DNA of 64,000 nt from Vanessa cardui (Eukaryota > Arthropoda > Insecta > Lepidoptera > Nymphalidae), in NCBI RefSeq assembly GCF_905220365.1, contig NC_061146.1, positions 4,529,538 through 4,593,537 on the forward strand, written 5' to 3'. Below the pieces are notes generated by a model, which was given only the letters and a program-made list of their open reading frames with translations, was not told the DNA's origin and made no database searches. Shown piece after piece: positions 12,771 through 21,439 of the stretch (its first letter is position 1; each line of letters starts with the position of its first letter). A program made the translations under genes and the position numbers.

Positions 12771-14164
12771 GAGAGCTGTGTTATAAATATAATTTAATCA
12801 TGTCATATAACATTCCTTAATAATATTATACCTTTTTAATACCTATTTTTTAGCATTTGATCGTTGGCTCCTGAAATTATCCCCTACATACAAAAAAACA
12901 AATTCTAATTCTTTATAATGTTAAAATACAGTAATAAGATAATCCTTGATTGGTAATATTTATAATGATAAAGTTTTAGCTGAGATATTTTCATTTTCAC
13001 ATTAAACCGTTAGTTCTCCTAAGACGCTAAAAAAAAGTAACAAAAAACGTATCTTTTTATGTTTAAGCGTTTGATAGAAATATTTATACTGGCAACAAAA
13101 TTGTATTTAAAAATGAATAAAATAAAAGAGCCTTATATTTCATTCATAATTATAAAAAATTACAATGAACACAAAAAAAAAAAAAAAAAAACAAAACAAA
13201 ACAAATGAAATGATATTTAATAATCGATTAAATTTCTAATCTTCTAAAAAATAAGGCATAATTTTCTCCGCACATAGAGATTTTCTGACGGCGTTTTCTT
13301 TCACCACCAAATCATTTAAAGACAAAAATTCAGCACATGCAAACCCGATCGCATTGCCCAGATTAGAACCCACAATTTTGGTGAAGATTGAAACAACGTT
13401 CCAAAAGGGCATAACACACATCCCTTTCTCTCATCAGCAAATCAACGTGCGATAGAAAGAGACAAAACATGTGTACTAAAAACGATAAAATACTATAAAT
13501 TCTAGAGGTTTTAATGAATGACTGAGCAATTTCTTTTGTTTATTACGAAGAGAAACCGGAGCATGTTGGTAGTATTTTCATTGCCTCCACAATTCGCTTA
13601 CCCGACATCGTATTTTACAACATCTGATTGTATCTCGGCTATATTAATGACCGACGGACAATCGACCGACGAATGTTATGTCTTATGAACTAGTTATTAC
13701 CCGACCGGGCAGATGGGGAGGGTAATGCGTTTAACAAGTTTATATGTTTGATAATTTCTCGGTAGAATTCGATATGAATTGGTTAGGTAAGGTAGCTTCG
13801 ATAATTTATTTCTCTATAAACAATGATATTCTAATAAACAGATATGTTACATCCATACTAAACAACAGAAAAAAGTGTGCCGCGCCGGGGACCGTTTATT
13901 TTAGTTTATTTTATTATTACATTTCGTTAAGAGTAAAAATGATAGCTTGATAAAAACTATAAGTAAAAGGGATAACTAGATGTTTTAATTACGCAAAACG
14001 TATTACTACGTAAAACGACTAAAGGCAAACGTCACAATTAGGACGTTTTCTCGTCTTCACTTTTTGCGCGTTAATAACATATCTGTTTACTACAACATCA
14101 TTGTCTATAAAAGAAAAAAAATAGTGTCCAACTACTACTAAGTAATTCAATTCAATTCCTGGAT
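12771..14164. other. AT-rich, no gene; one decayed SINE-like patch
   Basis: 13285-13390 weakly resembles the head half of SINE A in reverse (ttttctttcaccacc, ttagaacccacaatttt). An A-rich run lies at 13173-13200. A frame at 13744-13950 starts with ATG but has no supporting signals. Confidence 0.45.
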
Positions 14165-14240
14165 TAATGTCTTATAGTTGTGCCGTCAGGGCACAGATTA
14201 TTTCGCCAAAGACACGTAGGATGGAGAAGACACGGAAGAG
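14165..14240 (+). repeat. Unclassified short repeat, shared with 30678-30745
   Basis: Both copies read about TTGTGCC..AGGGCA, then TTT(C/T)GCCAA, then ACACGT/TCACGTG, then GAAGACAC/AAAGACACA. The order of landmarks is the same over some 65 bases, so the two share origin. Confidence 0.5.
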
Positions 14241-14418
14241 ATTGATCGGAACAGTTGAGGAAACAAACTCAATTAAATTTTGAAGACTAGCATAGTAGTA
14301 GTAATTTCCTTGTAAGGCTACTAAGTAGGCACACTAGTAAAGTAATATGACAAGTGTCAACTGTCAAGAATAGCTGTCACATACACCAGGATAACAAAGC
14401 TGGCTCGTTTCATAATCA

Positions 14419-14640
14419 TTACATAGTATAAAACAAAGTTACTTACCGCTGTCTGTAGCTATGTATGCTTAGATCTTTGAAATTACGCAACGGATTTTGA
14501 TGCGATTTTTTTTAATAGATAGAGGGTTTCGAGAGGAAGGTTTTATGTATATTATATGGACACTGATCTTCCATTGTTAGTATGTATTCTCAGGATTGAA
14601 AAAGTGTGAACGTTGCATTGTACCCGTGCGAGGCCGGGGT
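14419..14640 (+). mobile_element. Helitron-like family H1 element
   Basis: It starts CATTACATAGTATAAAACAA and carries GAAATTACGCAACGGATTTT. It ends in a GC-rich hairpin near ACCCGTGCGAGGCCGGGG without an intact CTAG. Confidence 0.65.
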
Positions 14641-14724
14641 GGTATATAATAGCCTGGTATCTTAAATTTTAACTGAATGTCATATGGTTATTAAAAAGGT
14701 GCGTAAAAGCACTGATATATAATC

Positions 14725-15003
14725 TTCTATACTTACATATAATAAAATTAAAGTGTCTGTTTGTAATATTAAAATAGCCCTTATTTTACTCAATACATAT
14801 AAAAGTAAACACGTAAATGTAAATATACCAAATATTTTTACAATTTTTGTTAGTCTGTTTGTTCCGGCTAATCTCTGGAACGGCTGGTCCGATTTTGACG
14901 GGACTTTCACTGGCAGATAATTGATATAATAAGGAGTAACTTAGGCTACAATATATTTTTTTTTTGTTAAATTCAAACGCGTGCAAGGTGTCGGGCACAG
15001 ATA
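14725..15003 (+). mobile_element. Helitron-like family E element
   Basis: It carries AAAGTGTCTGTTTGTAATAT near the start, TTTGTTCCGGCTAATCTCTG, and TTTTGACGGGACTTTCACTG. It ends near GGTGTCGGGCACAGATAGTA; the other copies end GGGCACAGCTAGT. Sister copies are at 20868-21136 and 52105-52386. Confidence 0.65.
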
Positions 15004-15040
15004 GTAAATAATATTTTGATTAGATTTTCTACGCATAAAT

Positions 15041-15370
15041 AATAGGCTATTTGACTGGTTTTTAAAATCCATTTTATATTATTTATGGCGCTGCAATGAG
15101 GTCGGTGACGTCACTTTCCTGTATTTTAATCTGGCACATATAGTAGAAAAGCAAAGTCTACAAGAAAGTGACTTCATCATAAGCCCGGCCAATCAGTAGC
15201 GTTTTATGTCACGTGACAAACGTTTGAAAATTTTCATTTTTATTTATGGATTTTTAAATAAATTATGTATTATTTTCAACTTTAGTTAGTAAATAACCAT
15301 TTTTAAACTCATTATATACACTGATTACAATAATTCACAATTTATTTTTCGCATTATAAAATAGCCTATT
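15041..15370. mobile_element. MITE with AATAGGCTATTT termini
   Basis: Left end AATAGGCTATTT (15041-15052) and right end AAATAGCCTATT (15359-15370) are exact 12-base inverted repeats. The 330-base interior is non-coding and holds GGTCGGTGACGTCACTTTCC with a CRE-like TGACGTCA, plus GTCACGTGAC. It sits next to the family E element. Confidence 0.7.
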
Positions 15371-15605
15371 GCAGAATAGAGCCGCGTTCGATGATAATAC
15401 GTTCTCCTAAGACAAAGTCGGGTGCAACTTTTCATTGCGGTATTACGCACCACTTCTTATATAACAGATACATTTTTAGGGCCTCTGCGAATTTTTACGA
15501 AAACGCATAAACTTTTAACCCCTTAACCTTTTAAGCGGCCTCTTTAAAATTGAATATTACGCAAGTTACATACATATGTCATTGAAATTAACTAACAGTA
15601 AGTTA

Positions 15606-15845
15606 CTCAGTAACTACTGAGTTTCTAACCGGTACTACTCGATAGAATCTAGTTTCCGAACCGTTGGTAGCTTCACTTGAAACATTTAAATGACGATTCA
15701 AAATTACTTGTAAAAGCTTACTTGAATTAAATATATTTTGATTTGAGTATTATATACATACGAGTTTAATTCAAAAGTGCTTGTAAACGCCTACTTGAAT
15801 AAAATATATTTTGATTTTATTTGATTTGAGTATTATATATATGCG
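15606..15845 (+). repeat. LINE 3'-end fragment (family D) with duplicated tail
   Basis: It starts CTCAGTAACTACTGAGTTTC and includes GTTTCCGAACCGTTGGTAGC. The last part, from CTTGTAAAAGC to the TATTTTGATTTGAGTATTAT tail, is present twice in tandem (about 15708-15770 and 15779-15845). Other copies are at 31733, 34661, 54925 and 57309. The tail pattern suggests a non-LTR retrotransposon end. Confidence 0.68.
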
Positions 15846-16250
15846 AGCTTAAAACTCTGAAACTAAGGTTAAAACCTGCGCTGAATAAACAAAAGGCCTG
15901 TCAAAGAGTTGAGGTCGAATCAGAATGCGTACGCGGAGACGAAAATCATTTCACACTCACACACGCAAACCTGAGACCTACTTGCACGCACACATAGCCG
16001 CCACAATCAAACTGGATATATGAAAGGAATAATGTTATAGATTCGCGACGTGGTGCGAGGAGGAAGCTTTTTCTGCAGTATATGCTGAGCTTTTAGATTA
16101 ATCTCATTTAAGCTCACTCTTTTCTTAAACGTATAAAAATAATGTTATGCTATTTTTATATATACTATTAACTAATTTATATAGCTTAAACTAATATTGA
16201 TTTTTATGGTTTTATAGTTAATAAAAAATTACCCTTTCAAAAGATTTATT

Positions 16251-16415
16251 ATTAACTCGCGTCTTAGGGTGTTGGTTGTCATATCTTAGGAAAAATGTAG
16301 CTTATGTCCATTATTGGAGTTTAATTTTGCTTCATACTAAATTTCATCAAATTCGAAAGAGCGAAACACAGACATACAGAGCTACTTTCACATGTATAGC
16401 ATTATTATAAATAAG
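16251..16415 (-). mobile_element. Helitron-like family H2 element, decayed
   Basis: It starts at AACTCGCGTCTTAGGGTGTT, lacks the CTAG end, and keeps TTTCATCAAATTCGAAAGAG and TTTCACATGTATAGCATTAT. It ends just before the candidate promoter. Confidence 0.6.
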
Positions 16416-16479
16416 GTTAAATGTAGTAAATAAAACTGGACTGATATGTGATGGTCTCGAGTATTCATCTGATATTTAA

Positions 16480-16790
16480 GCGTATACTGCGCAATCCCCA
16501 TCTTTATCATGTCTGGTGGCGGCGCGCGCGCTGCGCCCACTCCATGTGATAGCCTCGAGCGACGCGCGCTCGCTCACGTGGCCGAACGCGGGAAATTTTG
16601 AATTTCGAATAATTACTTTTACGTTCAGCCAGTTAGTTTTTTTTTTTTTTTTTTTTGAATAAAATGTGCGCGAGATTCTAAGTTTTTCGTTCATCTAACA
16701 CATGAGTGACAATTTCGAAACTCCACAATTTTGATTAAGTGCTTTTGTATTGCGTCAGTTTTATTTTTTATTGTGTTATATTATAGACAT
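16480..16790 (+). promoter_or_regulatory. CpG-rich candidate promoter of the 17107 exon
   Basis: A compact G+C-rich patch at 16510-16590 (runs of CGCG, an E-box CACGTG at 16575-16580) stands out from AT-rich surroundings. It is followed by a T-rich run at 16637-16655 and an initiator-like TCAGTTTTATTT near 16755. It lies about 0.35-0.6 kb before the start codon at 17107. No TATA box is obvious. The start of transcription is inferred, not seen. Confidence 0.42.
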
Positions 16791-17010
16791 CCACGAGAAG
16801 CTAATGACATATTGGATCGATTCCTAATACCATTATCGGGAGAGTAAACAATAACATCATTAGAGAGGGACGTGCCTATGCGCCGGAGTGAGATAGAAGA
16901 AATAATCATAGCAAAGAAAATAGAATTCTCATACGAATGGTAATGGTACCAATAATCTTGTAAAAGTTCACGATTGCCCAACGCTGTAACAATACGCCGT
17001 CCAGTTCTAA

Positions 17011-17110
17011 ATGAGCTTCAGTAGACATTTTTACGTGTTTATTTTGTACTAAATCGGGGGTCATTTTATATTTGATGTAAATATCGATGCAGATAATGAT
17101 CTTTCGATGA
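17011..17110 (+). promoter_or_regulatory. Three short upstream ORFs in the leader
   Basis: Before the main ATG at 17107 there are three small upstream ORFs. The first is 13 codons plus stop at 17011-17052, in the same frame as the main ORF. The second is a minimal ATG-TAA at 17075-17080. The third is a 7-codon ORF at 17087-17110 whose TGA overlaps the main start as ATGA. Such arrangements are known in other genes to lower or gate translation; that they do so here is inference and requires a transcription start upstream of 17011. Confidence 0.5.
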
Positions 17111-17694
17111 TTTACGCCGTGTTAAACCGACAATGGCCCGCGATGACCCCCAGCCGTTCAACACAATGTGACCAATTAAATTCGTCGTACAAATCGGGGA
17201 TGACCAAAATTAACGAAAGCAACCTGTCCGATATGACCGAGCAGAATCTAACCGTAGACGACATATTCAACGAGAATTTAATCGTGAAGAGGAAAAAAAT
17301 CGATTTTACGACTATAATCGATGAAGCGAAAATCGATAAAGGTAAAACAATCGATAAATCGGTCAATATGAATCTCAAAAGGAAAGCCAGATTCGATATG
17401 AACGACAGTTTCGCCATAGACAAAATAGTTCAGCCGAATATAAACATAAGCATAGACAAAGATACGAATAAAACGATCAGATTGGAATTGCGACATCCGG
17501 ATAATCAGTGTGTTATCACAGATTATAAAATTAACGAGACAAGTGATGACGTCAGAGCTGTACTAGCCCTGGACAGCGAAGAAATTAACGGCTACTCATT
17601 GAAAGACAATTTGAGAATGGAAGGTGATAAAAATGATGATGAAATTAATGATCATAACAGTGATTATACGAATGGCAATGACGAAGAGAATAAA
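17107..17694 (+). CDS. First coding exon of an unassigned regulatory-type protein, possibly TfAP-2 N-terminus
   Basis: The exon holds 196 codons from ATG to a strong donor AAA/gtaagtaaa in phase 0. Reading through the donor gives only seven more codons before a stop at 17716, and an AATAAA follows at about 17820, so an unspliced single-exon reading is possible but less likely. The protein is hydrophilic and probably disordered. It has basic nuclear-signal-like clusters KRKK (61-64) and KRKAR (91-95), isoleucine-aspartate repeats (65-84), an eh1-like FAIDKIV (102-108) and an acidic asparagine/aspartate-rich end (173-196). The first ATG has a poor context (t at -3); Met13 (17143) has g at -3 and could be used. 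An in-frame stop at 17050 makes this a first coding exon. Phase 0 would allow joining to the AP-2 exon at 57411, but base composition differs sharply, and a homeobox- or forkhead-type gene with an eh1 motif is an alternative. I do not recognise the protein. Confidence 0.62.
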
Positions 17695-17718
17695 GTAAGT
17701 AAATATATCTGTGAATAA

Positions 17719-18815
17719 TAATAATTAAACAAATATTTTTAACAGGCAACATTAAACATTAATCTCACGAAATAACCCAAATATTAATATTATATATCAA
17801 TAATAAGATAATACCTTGAAATAAACGGAACAAAACGTAACAAGCATAAGTTACATTATTAATTTATAATTATAGTTAGATTTCTTGGTATAAAATTTAA
17901 TGGCTATTGAGAAAAAAATAAATTTAAAATCGCTTAATGGGTTAATTAGGGTCTATGAACATAATATATGGTGTCAATACTTTCAGTTAAGCTTTAAGTG
18001 TTCTAACGCCCAATATCAATGAAAATAATAATACCTATGTACTTACTACGGTAAGGAGATCATTTCATAAAAGTTTATTACTTTACATAGATAATATACG
18101 TTGAATCATAGTATCAACACTGATAATTTATAATAATTATTATTGAAGTACCATTTATAAAAGTAAACTATACAATAAAGCATTTTTAAGTCTCTTTCGA
18201 AAAGTAACTTTCAGTGCGAAGAAAAGACAAAAAGATCGTATTGATGCTCATTTAAAACAGACCATTTAGATACAAACATACATACATACTTATATGTCAT
18301 TTATAATTAAACTTTTACTATTGATTCGTATTATATAATGTAAAACTGCTTGTCGCATTCTTGTCACCATTTCACGAGATCGTATTTTGTTCAGTTATTA
18401 TTTTCAAATTAAGAACTTGAATCATCTGTGAAATAATTATATATAAAATATTTTGAAGCGTTATCGCAATAATTTGTACCTTTGTCTGTACCAAAAACAA
18501 AGCTTCTTCTTTATTTGACATATTTGACTTCAACAGAATATAACATAGAGAGCAGTATTTATACTTCTAATGCAATATTAAAACACAACTAGGTATATCA
18601 AAATAATATTACTCAAATCAAATCGTCATAACGAAGACACGTTGATGATTTATGTAGTATTTTAAGAAATATTTTGGCCAAGGCTTAGCAAAAGCAAAAA
18701 AAATATTTCCGTGGAAGATAGTTCAATATAATTTTACATTTAAAATAAACTTCTTTTCTTTTTAAAAACATTGATCACAAAAAATTAACGTCTAAATGAA
18801 ATTTTAATCATTCCT
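17719..18815. other. AT-rich intron start, no gene seen
   Basis: AATAAA occurs at about 17820, which would matter only if the exon at 17107 is unspliced. Otherwise nothing is recognised. Confidence 0.45.
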
Positions 18816-18880
18816 TACATTCCCAATGGGTTACCAGCCTACTTGGGAGATGTTATGTCCCTTGTGTCTGTAATTGCATT
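18816..18880 (+). repeat. Fragment of dispersed family C
   Basis: TTACATTCCCAATGGGTTACC, then GATGTTATGTCCCTTGTG matches the middle of family C with many changes. Confidence 0.5.
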
Positions 18881-18920
18881 AAAACCCTTGTAAACGGAAC
18901 TCAAGAAGCCCAAATTATAT

Positions 18921-18970
18921 TGTAAGCCCAATATTCTATCGCTCTGAAGCGATAGAATATTGGGCTTACA
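18921..18970. repeat. Perfect 50-base palindrome (23-base arms, 4-base loop)
   Basis: Arm 18921-18943 (begins TGTAAGCCCAATATTCTATC) is the exact reverse complement of 18948-18970 (ends AGAATATTGGGCTTACA). The loop is CTGA. There is no flanking repeat family. The arms are mismatch-free, so the structure is young or conserved. Confidence 0.9.
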
Positions 18971-19320
18971 CAAACAACCAACAACATAACAATTCGAAAT
19001 TTAAATAAATTTATATTCATTAGTTATGTTATGTAATATATATACCGTTATCTGATAGTAAAATCAATTGTATACCACGGTAATAAATTGATAAGATACC
19101 ACAAGGAATAAAGATAATACAGAATCAGAAGCCGTAATGGGCTACCGGTGAAAAGGTCGGCTTGCAACGAAAGGTCACGGCTTTGATTTCACCGCAACGC
19201 CATTGTATTGTTGAATACAAACTTCGTATACGTTATACGAGATCATAAGAGCTCATCAATTTATAAATAGTGGAGTATGTATTGCATTATTATCTGATAA
19301 GTGGATCTACGATCTATATC

Positions 19321-19628
19321 CAGCAGCAGCAGCAGCAACAGCCTGTAAATTCCCACTGCTGGGCTATAGGCCTCCTCTCCTTTTGGGGAGAAGGTTTGGA
19401 ACATATCCCACCACGCTGTTCCAATGCGGGTTGGTGGAATGCACATGTGGCAGAATTTCAATGAAATTTGTCACATGCAGGTTTCCTCACGATGCTTTCC
19501 TTCACCGCTGAGTACGAGATGAAGTATAAAGACAAATTAAGCACATGAAACAGCGGTGCTTGCCTGGGCTCGAACCCGTAACCATCGGTTAAGATGCACG
19601 CGTTCTAACCACTGGGCCATCTCGACTC
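19321..19628 (-). mobile_element. tRNA-derived SINE (family A1), full length
   Basis: Tail CAGCAGCAGCAGCAACAGCC is on the left; head ends CCACTGGGCCATCTCGAC on the right. Box-B-like sequence is at 19567-19578. The flanks share ATATCC. The frames translated on both strands are repeat artefacts. Confidence 0.88.
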
Positions 19629-19754
19629 ATATCCGTTAGGTATAAAATGTTGTGTGAATTTTAAAACGAAAACGAATCTCACTCAAAGAGCGATTTTTAA
19701 GACATTTTCTGCCTCGTATAACCATTCTGTGGAAACAGCTTTCGCTGTTTTTCC

Positions 19755-19915
19755 GAACCGATACGACTTGGCAACCTTCAAGAATAGAGGGTACACCTTC
19801 CTTAAAAGCCGGCAACGCACCTGCAAGCCCCGTAGTGTTGCAGATGTCTATAGACGGTGGTAATCACTTTCCATCAGATGAGCCTCTAGCCCGTTTAATA
19901 ACATTAAAAGAAAAA
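19755..19915 (+). repeat. Lepidopteran repeat fragment (GCCGGCAACGCACCTGC type)
   Basis: TTCAAGAATAGAGGGTACACC, then GCCGGCAACGCACCTGCAAG, then GGTGGTAATCACTTTCCATC are landmarks I associate with a very common Lepidoptera repeat, possibly a LINE 3' end. No second copy was seen in the window. Confidence 0.5.
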
Positions 19916-20154
19916 CTTTTCCTCAAGTTAGCCACCATCTCTTTGTCTCTTTAGCATTAAAAAAATATGTATTACTAACTATTCGTTCCGGATATAATAA
20001 TGATATATAGTTTACGCGGCAAACACCAGCAAAGCGCCCGGTTGTCCAATTTACACAAATAGTGAATATGCCAAAGTTTCGTCTATGACTTTTTCATAGT
20101 TTTTGAGTTTAAACCTTCTTAGACAAACGGATGACACAGGGAAGGTCATTTTTT

Positions 20155-20437
20155 TTAAAGTATAGGTTGGCGGACGAGCATATAGGCCATCTGATGGTAA
20201 GTGGTCACCCAATGACGCTGTAAGAAATACTAGCTATTCCTTACATCGTCAATGTGCCACCAACCTTGGGAACTAAGATGTCATGTCCCTTATTCCTGTA
20301 GTTACACTGGCTCACTCACCCTTCAAACCGGAACAGTGAACACGACATTACTGAGTACTGTTATTTGGCGGTAGAATAACTGATGAGTGGTGGTACCTAC
20401 CCAGACGGGCTTGCTCAAAGCCCTACCACAAAGTAAG
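20155..20437 (+). repeat. Dispersed element family C, complete
   Basis: It runs from AGGTTGGCGGACGAGCATAT to GGGCTTGCTCAAAGCCCTAC. The inverted phrases at both ends do not form a TIR that I can see. Confidence 0.75.
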
Positions 20438-20867
20438 TACTTTACTGTATTTACTTAATATAAGTATGTAAATATGACAACTTATGTCCAATGGCTGTTG
20501 ACTAAAACGTGTCTTATTTGTTTGATAAACTCGATTGTACTACGATACTCTAGTGATATCATAAGTGATCGGCTTATTGCTTCCACTGGTAACAGAAGGG
20601 CTGATTCATTTACGGTTCATTCAGATGATCGGAATTGCGATTCAAAAGGGAAATGCTGCTCGCATTCTTGCAAACATTCCACGCTCATGAAATAGTTAAG
20701 AACTTAATGTTAATGATTCTTATGTTAATTTACTAAATGCATCCCTAACGATCCGTCCAGATGCACTTTTAAAAGTCATTATACCACAGATTAAAAATGT
20801 AAAGATAATATTTCTAAAAAACGAATACATATCGAATATAAGTTTAAGTTCTGTCATAGATCTATAC

Positions 20868-21136
20868 TCGTACATATAATATAATTGGAGTGTCTGTTTG
20901 TACTATTAATATAGCCCTTTTTTTACCAATGCATATGTATGTATACACGGTACATATACCAAAATAACATTGTTTGTCTATCTGTCTGTCTGTCTGTTTG
21001 TTCCGGCTAATCTCTGGATCGGCTGGACCGATTTAGACGGGATCTTCACTGGCAGATAACTGGTATAATAAGGAGTAACTTAGGCTATTTTTTTTTATTA
21101 ATTTCAAATGCCTTCAAGGTCTTGGGAACAGCTAGT
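20868..21136 (+). mobile_element. Helitron-like family E element
   Basis: It includes GGAGTGTCTGTTTGTACTAT, a (TGTC)n run at 20980-20999, CGGCTAATCTCTGGATCGGC, and ends GGGAACAGCTAGT with CTAG at the terminus. Confidence 0.68.
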
Positions 21137-21439
21137 TATAAATAAAAAAGAAATAATCACGACGAAAGAAACAATTATAATAGGAATTCGAATGAATTCT
21201 TTTTTCAAAATACCGCCATAGACACCACAGATAAAACCGACTTTACAATATGGCGCACACAATATGTTTATCTATATATATAAAACTGTACTTTTAGGTT
21301 TCGTAACGATTGTTGTCCAGATTAATGAAAAAGATTCGAGATCCGTTACGAGATAAACATCTATGCGATCTGACTTAACGAATGTTTGCTTTGAAATGGC
21401 GTGGAAGTAACGCATAGACAAAATTAGGAAGACTTTAAT

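Noticed and set aside
17112..17423. Reverse-strand frame opposite the 17107 exon
   Set aside because: A shadow of the plus-strand exon, whose donor and leader context support the plus strand.
18921..18970. MicroRNA precursor
   Set aside because: Perfect pairing and a 4-base loop do not fit a canonical animal pre-miRNA.
20980..20999. Independent microsatellite locus
   Set aside because: The TGTC run is part of the Helitron-like element's normal GTCTGTC stretch.
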